This document shows positions 1-7,955 of a stretch of 33,493 nucleotides of DNA, piece by piece. This DNA comes from an uncultured Paracoccus sp. (GTDB taxonomy: Bacteria > Pseudomonadota > Alphaproteobacteria > Rhodobacterales > Rhodobacteraceae). The notes beneath the pieces were generated by a model. The model was not told the origin of the DNA, made no database searches, and saw only the letters and a program-made list of their open reading frames with translations. The position numbers were made by a program, and so were the translations under genes. Location: assembly GCA_937859005.1 (NCBI GenBank), contig CALLYR010000606.1:1-33493 (forward strand), in the 5' to 3' direction. Position 1 is the stretch's first letter. Every line of letters starts with the position of its first letter.

Positions 1-2
1 TC

Positions 3-86
3 AGCCCGAAGGTTCTCGACCGCACCCTGCAGCAGTTGGTCTACCTGATGGGCGTCGGCAAGCTGGGAGGCACGGGCAGGCGCTGA
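3..86 (+). CDS. C-terminal end of an unknown upstream gene (partial)
   Basis: Reading frame 3 is open from the window edge to a TGA at 84-86 and encodes 27 residues that begin SPKVLDRTLQQLVYLMGVG and end in TGRR. The composition (amphipathic, Leu/Val-rich, basic end) looks like a genuine protein tail rather than a chance frame. The start lies outside the window. It is the last gene before the packaging genes, so it may be the end of an early or regulatory phage gene. The family cannot be identified from this fragment. Confidence 0.45.
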   Translation, partial: SPKVLDRTLQQLVYLMGVGKLGGTGRR

Positions 87-246
87 CCAACCCGCAGCAG
101 GCTGGGTGTTGCGCGAAAGACACGACCCCCCCGGTAAGGGACCGTACCTGTGGCAGGAATGTCGCGGGACCGCGGCTCCGCGATCCAGCTTCAATTCTGG
201 ATAATCTCCAACGCCGCTTCGCTTCGCCCAAGAGGACCCGCCGATC
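87..246. other. Non-coding gap before the terminase genes; possible cos/packaging region
   Basis: About 160 bases with no convincing gene separate the upstream frame from the small terminase gene. The stretch contains a C-run, an imperfect GC-rich inverted repeat around 165-187 and a GATAAT hexamer at 200-205 with no clear -35 box. In lambda-type phages the cos site lies just before the small terminase gene, so this is the natural place for cos and for a late promoter. That is positional inference only; no known cos sequence is recognisable. Confidence 0.3.
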
Positions 247-753
247 ATGCCGAAGGACGTGCCAGCGGCCGACCTGATGGTCGGCGTGACCGAAATTGCC
301 GCGATGGCGGGCCGGACGGTGCGCTGGGTGCAACTGATGGCCAAAGACGGCCATTTCGAGAAGGGCGCGCGCGGTCAGTATCGGTTGGGGTCGGTCATCG
401 CGGGGCTGGTCGGACATTACGAGGCGCTTCTCGAAAAAGGGTCCCGCAGCGCGGCGGCAACCGAGGCCACTCAGGCGCGGGCCGAGGAGATCCGGCAACG
501 GATGGCGATGCGGGATCGGACGCTGATCCCGATCGAGGATGCGACCATGGCGCTGGATCAGCTGGCGGGCGTGGTCAACGGCGAGTTGTCAGGGCTGCCC
601 GCGCGGATCAGCCGCGACATGACCGTGCGCAAGAAGGCAGAGGCCGAGGTTCATGCGTCGAAAGAACGGATCAGCACCGCCCTCACCGAAGCTGCGGGAG
701 CTGCTCGAACGGGCCGCGGCCTTGATGAGGCCGGCGCCGATAGCGACGCCTGA
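247..753 (+). CDS. Terminase small subunit (Nu1-like)
   Basis: A 168-residue protein that should recognise phage DNA and recruit the large terminase for packaging. Residues about 12-40 (VGVTEIAAMAGRTVRWVQL) form a winged-helix/MerR-type helix-turn-helix as in lambda Nu1. They are followed by an Ala/Glu-rich helical region (about 60-100) suited to oligomerisation and a C-terminus that would contact the large subunit. Size is close to the Nu1 family. The ATG at 247 follows an AGAGGA-type ribosome site at 231-236. The 3' end overlaps the large subunit gene by about 100 bases, so the two are probably translationally coupled. Family assignment rests on the HTH plus position directly before a GpA-type large subunit. 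Confidence 0.88.
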   Translation: MPKDVPAADLMVGVTEIAAMAGRTVRWVQLMAKDGHFEKGARGQYRLGSVIAGLVGHYEALLEKGSRSAAATEATQARAEEIRQRMAMRDRTLIPIEDATMALDQLAGVVNGELSGLPARISRDMTVRKKAEAEVHASKERISTALTEAAGAARTGRGLDEAGADSDA

Positions 754-2665
754 CGAGTGGGCGGCACGGCATCGGGAATATCCCCCGTCGTCGGGGATGC
801 CAGGGCCGCGCAACCCGTATCTGACCGCCTATCAGGTACCGTTCGAGCGCAGGATCCATGCGCGCACGCACCGTCGGGTCGTGGCAGTGACTGCGGCGCA
901 GAGCGGCAAGACCGAGGCGCTGCTGGACGTGATCGGCGCGCGCCTCGACCAGCGGCCGGCGCCGATCATCTATGTCGGTCCCTCGCGCGAGTTCGTGACC
1001 GACCAGTTCGAGCCGCGCCTGATGGAGCTGCTCGACCAGGCGCCGACCTTGGCCGACAAGGTTGTGCGCGGGCGGCGCATGAAGAAGACCCTGAAATGGG
1101 TGGCCGGGGTGCGGGTGCGCCTCGCGTCCGCCGGCAGCTCCACCGCCCTGAAATCCGACCCTGCCGCCCTCGGTATCGTGGACGAGATCGACGAGATGAT
1201 GGCGAACGTGAAGGGGCAGGGCGATCCGCTGGGCTTGGTCGAGGCCCGCGGCGAAACCTATGCGGACTTCGTCACGGCGGTCGTGTCCACGCCCTCGATC
1301 GGGCTGGTGGAAACCGAGGTCGATGAGGTCAGCGGGCTGGAATTCTGGGCCCGGGCCGATGTGGATCAAGTGCAGAGTCCGATCTGGCGGCTGTGGCAGA
1401 GCGGAACGCGGCATCACTTCGCCTGGCCGTGCCCGGACTGCGGCGATTACTTCGTGCCGCGGTTCAAGCATCTATGGTGGCCGAAGAACAGCACGCCCGC
1501 GCAGGCGCGGCGCGAGGCCCGGCTGGTCTGTCCGCATTGCGGCGTGCTGATCGAGGACAGCAGCAAGGCTGGGATGATCGCGGAGGGCGTCCAGGTCGCG
1601 CCCGGCCAGACCATCGAGGAGGCACGCGCCGGGGTGAACGAGCCGGACGTGTCCACCTGGTCGTGCTGGACCTCCGGCCTGTGCAGCCCGTTCAAGAGCT
1701 GGGGCGAGCGGGCCGAGAACTATCTGGCCGCGCTGGCCACGGGCGAGCCTGACAAGCTCCAGACCGTGATGAACGCCAATTTCGGCGAGTGCTATTCGCT
1801 GGTGGCGGGGTCGGATCAGCCGGAATGGGCGGAGATCCGGGAGCGCGCTTTGCCTTATGCGGCGGGCGAGGTGCCGGCCGAGGCCTTGCGGCTGGTGATG
1901 GGCGTCGACGTGCAGCGGATGTCGCTCTATTTCGTGATCCGAGCCTACGGCGCGCGCGGCACGTCCTGGCTGGTTCAGCACGGGCAGCTGTTCGGACCGA
2001 CCGATGCGGATGACGTGTGGGCGGCGCTGGCGGATCTGATGCTCACGCCGGTGGCAGGCATGCAGATTGAGCGCGTGGGGATCGACAGCGGCTATCGGCC
2101 CGACAAGCCGGACGCGGGCAGCGAGCACAAGGTCTATGAATTCGCCCGCCGCTTTCCGTGGCTGGTGGTGCCGACGAAGGGCCGCGACGTGCAGTCGCCG
2201 CCGTTCCGCCTGTCGAAAATCGAGGTCAAGCGGGACGGCAAACGGGCTGCCTATTCGGTGGAGCTGGCGATCCTGTCGACCGACTTCTTCAAGTCGCTGG
2301 TCCAGTCGAAGATCAGGACGCCGATGGGCGTGCCGGGTGCGTTCTATGTCCACTCCGAGGTGGACGAGGACTATTGCCGGCAGGTCACGTCCGAGGTTCG
2401 GACCATCGCCGAGGGCCGGCCCAAATGGCTGCCCCGCTCGCGGCAGAACCACCTCTGGGATGCGGAGACCATTGCCGAGGCGATGGCCTATTCGCTGAAC
2501 GTGCAGCGGATCCCGGTCGGACTGATGCACGAGGCGCAGGACAGTGACGAACCGGCGCAGGCCGCGGCGGTTCCGGTCCGCGCGACGGTTCCGACTGCCA
2601 CTGCCGCACCGGCAGCGGACCGGAAGGCAAGAATGGCAGCCCGCGCGATGCGCATGGGACGCTGA
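653..2665 (+). CDS. Terminase large subunit (lambda GpA family ATPase/nuclease)
   Basis: A 670-residue packaging motor of the GpA family. A Walker A-like motif AAQSGKTE lies at residues 81-88 and a Walker B-like GIVDEIDEM at about 174-182. A pair of zinc-knuckle-like cysteines CPDC/CPHC is at 260-263 and 293-296. The nuclease half contains GVDVQ (417-421) and DSG (478-480), the acidic residues expected to bind metal. The C-terminus is Ala/Pro-rich and ends in a basic tail. The ATG at 653 has GAGG a few bases upstream; an in-frame ATG at 725 would shorten the overlap with the small subunit from about 100 to 29 bases and is a possible alternative. The gene pairs with the Nu1-like gene and the portal that follows. 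Confidence 0.96.
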   Translation: MRRKNGSAPPSPKLRELLERAAALMRPAPIATPDEWAARHREYPPSSGMPGPRNPYLTAYQVPFERRIHARTHRRVVAVTAAQSGKTEALLDVIGARLDQRPAPIIYVGPSREFVTDQFEPRLMELLDQAPTLADKVVRGRRMKKTLKWVAGVRVRLASAGSSTALKSDPAALGIVDEIDEMMANVKGQGDPLGLVEARGETYADFVTAVVSTPSIGLVETEVDEVSGLEFWARADVDQVQSPIWRLWQSGTRHHFAWPCPDCGDYFVPRFKHLWWPKNSTPAQARREARLVCPHCGVLIEDSSKAGMIAEGVQVAPGQTIEEARAGVNEPDVSTWSCWTSGLCSPFKSWGERAENYLAALATGEPDKLQTVMNANFGECYSLVAGSDQPEWAEIRERALPYAAGEVPAEALRLVMGVDVQRMSLYFVIRAYGARGTSWLVQHGQLFGPTDADDVWAALADLMLTPVAGMQIERVGIDSGYRPDKPDAGSEHKVYEFARRFPWLVVPTKGRDVQSPPFRLSKIEVKRDGKRAAYSVELAILSTDFFKSLVQSKIRTPMGVPGAFYVHSEVDEDYCRQVTSEVRTIAEGRPKWLPRSRQNHLWDAETIAEAMAYSLNVQRIPVGLMHEAQDSDEPAQAAAVPVRATVPTATAAPAADRKARMAARAMRMGR

Positions 2666-2668
2666 CAG

Positions 2669-2697
2669 GGGGCGCGCCGATCAGGACGCGCCCCTTT
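2669..2697 (+). terminator. GC-rich hairpin between terminase and portal
   Basis: GGGGCGCG at 2669-2676 pairs perfectly with CGCGCCCC at 2687-2694, with a 10-base loop, followed by only three Ts. It starts four bases after the terminase stop codon and ends about 20 bases before the portal start. It may be a partial terminator or an mRNA processing/stability element between a low-copy and a higher-copy gene. Confidence 0.5.
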
Positions 2698-2716
2698 CCA
2701 CAAGGAAGGGGCCGTC

Positions 2717-4351
2717 ATGGCGCAACTGCTTGACCACACCGGCGCGCCCCTGATCCGGGCCGATGCTCCCGTCAAGGTGCCGGGCTCGTCCCGCTATACC
2801 AGCGGATACATGCGCGGTGGGCGCAGCGTGGCCCTGGCCGCTTGGCAGCCGGCGCTGCGCGAGGCGCAGGACGACATCGCCGCGGCGTGGGAGAAGGCCG
2901 CGGCGCGGGCGAACGATGCGATCATCAACTCGGGCTGGCTGTCCGGCGCGATCGAGCAGTGCGTGGCGAACACGGTCGGTACGGGGCTGCGCCTGAAGGC
3001 CCAGCCCGAGAACGACCTGTTCGGCATGTCCAACAAGGCCGCTCAGGGGTGGTCCAAGATGGTCGAGCAGCGGTTCGAGTTGTGGTCCACCAACCCGCCG
3101 GAATGCGACCTGCAGGCGCAGCGCAGCCTGGGCCAGATGCAGGCTGCGGCGTTCCGGGGCTGGATCGGGACGGGCGAGATCCTGTCCGCTACCGTCTGGC
3201 GCCCGGGCCGGACTGGATGCCAGTATGGCACGAAGGTCCAGGTTCTGCCTGCCTACCGGCTGGCGCGCGAGACGAACGCGATGCAGCATTTGTTCACCGG
3301 CGTATTCGTGAACGCCGACGACATGCCGGTGGCTTATCGCATCCGTCGGCGCACCGCTTACGGAACCTGGGACGCGGTCGATGTGCGGGCACGCGACAGT
3401 CTCGGCCGCCGTCTGGTCGGGCATTTCTTTGATGCACCCTTGGGCGCCCATCGCGGGATCGGGCCGCTGGCGCCGGTGCTGCAAGTGATCCGTCAGTTCG
3501 ACGACATGTCGGACGCGACCCTGTCGGCGATGGTGCTCAAGACCCTGTTCGCCGCAACGGTGGAGAGTGACCTGCCGACGGCCGAGGTCCTGCAGGGTCT
3601 GCTGGGCGAGGCCGAGATGGCGCGCATCCAGCGAGAGGCGATCACGGGCGGGGGCGAGACGCCGCTGGAGGCATGGATGGACATGGCGATGGGCTTCCAC
3701 GAAGGATCGCAGATCGACGTGGGCCGGTCTGGTCGGGTGGCGCATCTGATGCCGGGCGAGAAGCTGACCCTGCAATCGGTGCAAGCGCCGGGGTCCGATT
3801 ACAAGGACTTCTCGGCCGACCTGAAGCGCGAGATGGCTCGGGCGCTGGGCATGACGTACGAGAGCTTCACCGGCGATTACAACGGCGCGACCTACAACTC
3901 GATGTCTTACGGGACAACCGAGATCTTCGAGGTCACGAAGGCGCGCCGGGCCAACATCGTCGCGCCCTTCTGCCAGATGGCTTACGAGGCTTGGCTGGAA
4001 GAGGAAATCCTCGAGCGCGGGATGGAATTCCCCGGCGGACCCGAGGCGTTTCTCGCCAACCGCGCCGCGGCAAGTCGGGCACTGTGGATCGGGGCACCGA
4101 AGCCGCTGGCCGACATGCTGAAGGCCGCCAAGGCCTTCGAGACGCTGGATCGGATGGGCGTGCTGCCACAGCGCGCCGTGGCCGAGGCGTGGGGCATGGA
4201 CATTGAGGATGTCTACCACGCGCGCCAGCAGGAAGCCGAAATGCGCCGGACCTACCAGCTTCCCGAGCCCGCGCACATGGGCGCGCAGGGCGGGGCGCCG
4301 AAGCCGCAGGGCGACAATCAGGACGACGAGGACGAGGCCGATGGCGCTTGA
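2717..4351 (+). CDS. Phage portal protein (lambda family)
   Basis: A 544-residue portal protein, the dodecameric DNA channel at the capsid vertex that docks the terminase and later the neck. The N-terminal half carries the lambda-portal pattern, with GWLSGAIEQCVANTVGTG at about residues 74-91, GTGEI at about 151-155, and a middle region leading to EMARALGMTYESFTGDYNGA, typical of the family. The C-terminus is acidic (DDEDEADGA), as in many portals. An AAGGAAGG ribosome site lies just before the ATG. Length is close to lambda gpB (533 residues). It overlaps the next gene by 11 bases. Confidence 0.95.
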   Translation: MAQLLDHTGAPLIRADAPVKVPGSSRYTSGYMRGGRSVALAAWQPALREAQDDIAAAWEKAAARANDAIINSGWLSGAIEQCVANTVGTGLRLKAQPENDLFGMSNKAAQGWSKMVEQRFELWSTNPPECDLQAQRSLGQMQAAAFRGWIGTGEILSATVWRPGRTGCQYGTKVQVLPAYRLARETNAMQHLFTGVFVNADDMPVAYRIRRRTAYGTWDAVDVRARDSLGRRLVGHFFDAPLGAHRGIGPLAPVLQVIRQFDDMSDATLSAMVLKTLFAATVESDLPTAEVLQGLLGEAEMARIQREAITGGGETPLEAWMDMAMGFHEGSQIDVGRSGRVAHLMPGEKLTLQSVQAPGSDYKDFSADLKREMARALGMTYESFTGDYNGATYNSMSYGTTEIFEVTKARRANIVAPFCQMAYEAWLEEEILERGMEFPGGPEAFLANRAAASRALWIGAPKPLADMLKAAKAFETLDRMGVLPQRAVAEAWGMDIEDVYHARQQEAEMRRTYQLPEPAHMGAQGGAPKPQGDNQDDEDEADGA

Positions 4352-4604
4352 GATCAACGAGGCCGATCCCTGCGGCGCGGTGCAGCAGTTGCGCGCGGTC
4401 TATTACAACCTGATCGCGGGCCAGGCGAAGGCGGAGATCAGCTTTCGCGCGGGGCCGAACGGCGTCGAGCGTCGGGTGACGTTCGCCAAGGCCGATGTCC
4501 CCAAGCTGGAGCGCGAGATCGCGCGGCTGGAGGACCTGTGCGCGCAGGCGAATGGGCTGGTCAGGCGGCGGCGGTTCTCGATCGCGTCGGGCGGGAGGTT
4601 CTGA
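4341..4604 (+). CDS. Head-tail joining protein, gpW-like
   Basis: An 87-residue protein beginning MALEINEADPCGAVQQLRAV. It matches the gpW-type small joining/head-completion proteins found directly after lambda-family portals: an N-terminal helix, a short beta segment (FRAGPNGVERRVTF) and a long charged helix ending in a basic tail. In lambda, gpW enters the portal after packaging and prepares it for the tail connector. The ATG lies inside the 3' end of the portal gene and its stop codon overlaps the ATG of the protease gene (TGATG), giving a three-gene coupled series. A longer upstream start in the same frame at 4203 would run through the portal gene and is rejected. Confidence 0.8.
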   Translation: MALEINEADPCGAVQQLRAVYYNLIAGQAKAEISFRAGPNGVERRVTFAKADVPKLEREIARLEDLCAQANGLVRRRRFSIASGGRF

Positions 4605-5917
4605 TGACCACAGAGACTGCGGGGCGTTCGGCCCCGCTTCTGCATCTGGCGGACCGGGTGCTGAACCGCCCGCTGCTGGTGCATCCCGACAAGGCCGCCA
4701 TTGTGGCCGGTGCCTTGTCGGGCCGGATCGGGCTGGGAGACGGTGCGTTCCTGGATGCCATGACGCCGGACGCGAGCCGCTTCTACGGCACGCGGCAGCG
4801 GCAGGATGGGTCCTACAGTCTCAACCCGGCAAGTGATGGGGTGGCAATCATCACGGTGGCCGGCTCGCTGGTCAACCGCGGCGCTTGGGTCGGGGCATCG
4901 TCGGGGCTCGTCAGCTATGAGGGCCTGTCGGCGCAGGTGGCCGAGGCGACGGCCGATCCGGCCGTGCGCGCGGTGATCTTCGATATCGACAGCGGCGGCG
5001 GCGAGGCGGGCGGCGTGACCGCGCTGGGCGCGTCCATCGCGGCCTTGGCGGCGAAGAAGCGCACGGTCGCGGTCGTCAACGACACGGCCTGCAGCGCGGC
5101 CTACTGGATCGCGTCGCAGTGTCGGGAGATCGTGATCAGCGAGACCTCGGCAGTAGGCTCCATCGGCGTCGTCGTGCTGCACGTCGATCGCTCGGGCGAG
5201 ATGGCAGACATGGGCTGGGTGCCCACCCTGATCCACGCCGGAGCGCACAAGGTCGATGGTCACCCCTTCGCCCCGCTGCCCGACGCTGTGCGGGCCGACT
5301 GGCAGGCCAGCATCGACGATCTTCACCGCACCTTCTGCGAGGCGGTCGCGCGCGGGCGCGGCCGGAAGATGGACGCCGACCAGGCGCGCGCCACCCAAGC
5401 ACGCGTGTTCTATGGCAAGGCCGCGATTGCGGCCGGGCTGGCCGACCGCGTCGGCACCTTCGAGGCCGTTCTGGCCGAACTGAAACAGCGGCCCGCAGGT
5501 GGCGCCGCGCCGAAACCGAAAGGGAACCGGATGGACAACGAGAACCAGCCCGCCGCCGGCATCAACGCCGAGGCTCATGCCGCAGCGGTTGCCGAGGCCA
5601 CCAAGGCGGGCGCGACGGCGGAACGGGCGCGGATCAGCGCGATCCTGACCTGCGAGGCCGCGGCCGAGCGGCCCAGGCTGGCGCAGAAGGTCGCGCTGGA
5701 GACGGACCTGCCTGCAGAGGCGGCCGCCGCGATCATCTCCGCCGCGGCACCCGAGAACAGGACGGGCATCAGGTCGCTGGCCGAGCGGTCGAAGGAAAGC
5801 CCCGAGCCCGGCCTCGACATGGGCGGGTCCGGAGTGGGTGCGTCGTCCGGATCGGCCGAGGATGCCGAGGCTCGGCGCAAGCGCGTCGTGGCGAAGGTGA
5901 GCGGCGGCGCCCGCTGA
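4604..5917 (+). CDS. S49-family capsid maturation protease with C-terminal scaffold region
   Basis: A 437-residue SppA/S49-type peptidase, the lambda gpC equivalent, which processes the procapsid. The central domain contains DSGGGEAGG (about 129-137), the nucleophile motif ACSAAYW with Ser164, and AVGSIGV (about 183-189). Lys216 in AHKVDG is a candidate for the Ser-Lys dyad. From about residue 310 the sequence changes to an Ala/Glu-rich helical region resembling a scaffold. The ATG at 4604 is preferred over the in-frame ATG at 4538 because GGGAGG at 4593-4598 precedes it and it overlaps the gpW-like stop codon. The last 128 residues can also be made separately from an internal start at 5531. 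Confidence 0.92.
   Translation: MTTETAGRSAPLLHLADRVLNRPLLVHPDKAAIVAGALSGRIGLGDGAFLDAMTPDASRFYGTRQRQDGSYSLNPASDGVAIITVAGSLVNRGAWVGASSGLVSYEGLSAQVAEATADPAVRAVIFDIDSGGGEAGGVTALGASIAALAAKKRTVAVVNDTACSAAYWIASQCREIVISETSAVGSIGVVVLHVDRSGEMADMGWVPTLIHAGAHKVDGHPFAPLPDAVRADWQASIDDLHRTFCEAVARGRGRKMDADQARATQARVFYGKAAIAAGLADRVGTFEAVLAELKQRPAGGAAPKPKGNRMDNENQPAAGINAEAHAAAVAEATKAGATAERARISAILTCEAAAERPRLAQKVALETDLPAEAAAAIISAAAPENRTGIRSLAERSKESPEPGLDMGGSGVGASSGSAEDAEARRKRVVAKVSGGAR
5531..5917 (+). CDS. Internal in-frame scaffold protein (lambda Nu3-like)
   Basis: An in-frame ATG at 5531 (MDNENQPAAG) is preceded by AAAGGGA a few bases upstream and opens a 128-residue product equal to the C-terminus of the protease. 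The sequence is Ala/Glu-rich and predicted mostly helical, with a glycine/serine-rich linker and a basic end (ARRKRVVAKV) suited to binding capsid protein. In lambda the scaffold Nu3 is made in this way from within gene C. Independent translation here is inference from the start codon, ribosome site and composition. Confidence 0.6.
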   Translation: MDNENQPAAGINAEAHAAAVAEATKAGATAERARISAILTCEAAAERPRLAQKVALETDLPAEAAAAIISAAAPENRTGIRSLAERSKESPEPGLDMGGSGVGASSGSAEDAEARRKRVVAKVSGGAR

Positions 5918-5928
5918 CATCGACGGCT

Positions 5929-5950
5929 GGCGCGTCCATCGCGGCGCGCC
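5929..5950 (+). terminator. Hairpin before decoration gene
   Basis: GGCGCG (5929-5934) pairs with CGCGCC (5945-5950) over a 10-base loop in the gap between the protease and decoration genes. There is no T-run, so it is more likely an mRNA structure than a full terminator. Confidence 0.35.
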
Positions 5951-5984
5951 CTGAACATCATCAGGCGACAAGGGGAGATCATCC

Positions 5985-6359
5985 ATGCCCGCCATTCTCG
6001 ATAGCGGCGCCCGCGATACCGGGTGCATCCTGAGCGAGCCCAACGGTCATCGTGGCCGCGCGAACATCGTGATCGCCGCGGGAGCGGGCATTCTCGCCCC
6101 CAACACCGTGCTGGCGAAGGTCACGGCCAGCGGCAAGTATGTCACCGCCAAGGCCACCGGCTCCGACGGCAGCCAGACGGCTGCGGCCGTGCTGCTCTAT
6201 GGCGTCGATGCCACGGCAGGCGACGTGTGGGTCGCGGGCTTGGTCCGCGACGCCGAGGTGAACGGGAAAACTCTCGTTTACGACCCCTCGATCAGTTCGC
6301 AGGCCCTGCGGCTGGCGAAGGACGCCGAGCTGGCGGCCGCCGGCATCATCGTCCGCTGA
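5985..6359 (+). CDS. Head decoration protein (lambda gpD-like)
   Basis: A 124-residue protein matching the lambda gpD family, which trims the capsid surface after expansion and stabilises it. The sequence is beta-rich, with the usual pattern of a short N-terminal arm (DSGARDTGCILSEPNG), a glycine/alanine-rich core and AVLLYGVDATAGD in the middle. Length is close to lambda gpD (110). AAGGGGAG precedes the ATG by about 8 bases, a strong ribosome site as expected for a high-copy capsid protein. It sits between the scaffold/protease and the major capsid gene, the standard lambda order. Confidence 0.92.
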   Translation: MPAILDSGARDTGCILSEPNGHRGRANIVIAAGAGILAPNTVLAKVTASGKYVTAKATGSDGSQTAAAVLLYGVDATAGDVWVAGLVRDAEVNGKTLVYDPSISSQALRLAKDAELAAAGIIVR

Positions 6360-6364
6360 TGGAC

Positions 6365-6385
6365 GCGCGCCGTCTCACGGCGCGC
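6365..6385 (+). terminator. Perfect 9-bp hairpin before the major capsid gene
   Basis: GCGCGCCGT (6365-6373) pairs with ACGGCGCGC (6377-6385) around a CTC loop, six bases after the decoration stop codon and about 45 bases before the capsid ATG. There is no T-run. It could protect the 3' end of the decoration message or form a processing site. Confidence 0.45.
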
Positions 6386-6431
6386 CCGCGCGGGCATCCA
6401 TGAAACGAGAGACGGCAGACAAGGGAAAACC

Positions 6432-7475
6432 ATGCCCACGCTCGATATTTTCAACGACGACGCGTTCTCCGTCGTCTCGCTGACCCAGACCATCAACGAT
6501 ATCCCGTTCCGGCCCGGTCGGATCGGCCAGATGGGCCTGTTCGAAGCCGACCGCATCAGCACCACCGTGGCGATGATCGAAAGCCAGGGTGGCCTGCTGC
6601 GCATTGTCTCGCCCACGCCCCGCGGCGGTCCCGGCGTGACCCTGCCGAAGGAAGGTCGCAACATCCGGCCGCTGCTGGTGCCGCATTTCGAGATCAACGA
6701 TGCGATCAACGCGGACGAGGTCCAGAACGTGCGCGCCTTCGGCACCGAGAGCGAGCTGGAGACGGTGCAGACCAAGGTCGCGCAGCGCCAGCGCCTGCAC
6801 GCCGACAGCATGGCGCTGACTGAGGAACACGCCCGCATGGGCGCGATCAAGGGCGTCGTCACCTATGCCCCGGCCGAGAACGGTACTGTCGTCCCGCCGC
6901 TGAATCTCTATACCGAGTTCGGCGTGACCAAGCCGGCCACAGTGCAGTTCAACTTCGGCACCACCGCGACCGACGGCGCGTTGCTGAAGCTGACGCAAGG
7001 GATCAAGCGCCAGATCGGCGACGCGCTGGGTGGGGCGGGCTTCGACCACATCCACGCCTTCGTGGGCGACAACTTCTTCGACGGACTGCTGACCTCGAAA
7101 GAGGTGCGCGAGACCTACAAGAACACGTCGCAGGCGTCCTTCCTGCGCGACAGCTACATCGACGCGAGCCGCCTGTCCTGGGGCGTGTTCGAGTTTGGCG
7201 GCATCGTGTTTGAGAACTATCGTGGCAAGGTCGGAACCGAGGCTTTCGTCGCCACCGACGAGGCGCGGTTCTTCCCCGTGGGCACCCCCGGCCTGTTCCG
7301 CACGGTCTATGCACCGGCGGACTATGTCGAGACGGTCAACACGCTGGGCGAGCGGCTCTACACCAACCAGTGGACGGCCCCGAACCGCAAGCGGATCGAA
7401 CTCGAGACGCAGATGAACGCGCTGCAGTATTGCTCGCGTCCGCCGGCGCTGATCGAGGGTCGCATCGCGGCCTGA
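6432..7475 (+). CDS. Major capsid protein (lambda gpE family)
   Basis: A 347-residue major head protein of the lambda gpE family (HK97 fold), which forms the procapsid shell on the scaffold. The start MPTLDIFNDDAFSVVSLT, the following INDIPFRPGRIG and the loop PTPRGGPG are characteristic of the family. The central segment QTKVAQRQRLHADSM resembles the spine helix region. The C-terminus contains NQWTAPNRKRIELETQMN, and length is nearly that of lambda gpE (341). AAGGGAAAA lies just before the ATG. It is preceded by protease, scaffold and decoration genes in canonical order. Confidence 0.96.
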   Translation: MPTLDIFNDDAFSVVSLTQTINDIPFRPGRIGQMGLFEADRISTTVAMIESQGGLLRIVSPTPRGGPGVTLPKEGRNIRPLLVPHFEINDAINADEVQNVRAFGTESELETVQTKVAQRQRLHADSMALTEEHARMGAIKGVVTYAPAENGTVVPPLNLYTEFGVTKPATVQFNFGTTATDGALLKLTQGIKRQIGDALGGAGFDHIHAFVGDNFFDGLLTSKEVRETYKNTSQASFLRDSYIDASRLSWGVFEFGGIVFENYRGKVGTEAFVATDEARFFPVGTPGLFRTVYAPADYVETVNTLGERLYTNQWTAPNRKRIELETQMNALQYCSRPPALIEGRIAA

Positions 7476-7532
7476 TCCTGCTGGTGGCGCCTTGCGCGCC
7501 GCCTGTTCCCCTCGACCTGAAGGAACATCGCC

Positions 7533-7949
7533 ATGCTGTCTCCCAGCCCTTTCGCCGAACTGGATGCCATCGTCTCCGAGGCGGTCGAGGAGGAATTCGG
7601 CAGCCGCGCGACCCTGATGCCCTTCACGCAGGCCTCGTCCCAATATGCCAACCCGCGCCCCGATCCGGCCCGGCCCGAGGCCGAGGTTGTCGGCATCTTC
7701 TCGTCCGGCCCGGCCATCGACGGGATTGCGGGGCAGGCGCGCGCCGGGGCCAGTTCTGGCCCCACCATGATCACCGGGCAGTCGCTGGTCTTCTGGATCA
7801 GCGCTGCGACCGTCGAGGCGCTGCCCTGGGCGGTCCGCTCCGGTGATCGCCTGCGCTTCCCGGATGCCGCCGACCCGCGGCGCTATCGGATCGCGGCCAT
7901 CCGTCCGACCGACATGGGCGACCTGGAACTGATGCTTACCGAGGACTGA
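7533..7949 (+). CDS. Head-tail attachment / head completion protein
   Basis: A 138-residue protein in the neck position directly after the capsid gene. It resembles the gpFII/Gifsy-2-type head-tail connector family: an N-terminal helix (FAELDAIVSEAVEEEFG), a variable Pro-rich middle, and a beta-rich end in which GDRLRFPDAADPRRYRI resembles the common connector pattern of a measured strand plus final acidic segment (LELMLTED). It should bind below the joining protein and seal the portal before tail addition. GAAGGAAC precedes the ATG. A weak hairpin (GGCGC 7486-7490 with GCGCC 7496-7500) lies in the gap upstream. Family assignment is moderate, position is strong. Confidence 0.7.
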   Translation: MLSPSPFAELDAIVSEAVEEEFGSRATLMPFTQASSQYANPRPDPARPEAEVVGIFSSGPAIDGIAGQARAGASSGPTMITGQSLVFWISAATVEALPWAVRSGDRLRFPDAADPRRYRIAAIRPTDMGDLELMLTED

Positions 7950-7955
7950 CCGGCC

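Noticed and set aside
1..498. A minus-strand open frame at the left edge
   Set aside because: Covers the non-coding gap and the small terminase gene; Arg/Cys/Pro-rich and no ribosome site or motif.
2681..4357. A 558-codon minus-strand open frame
   Set aside because: Antisense to the portal gene over its whole length.
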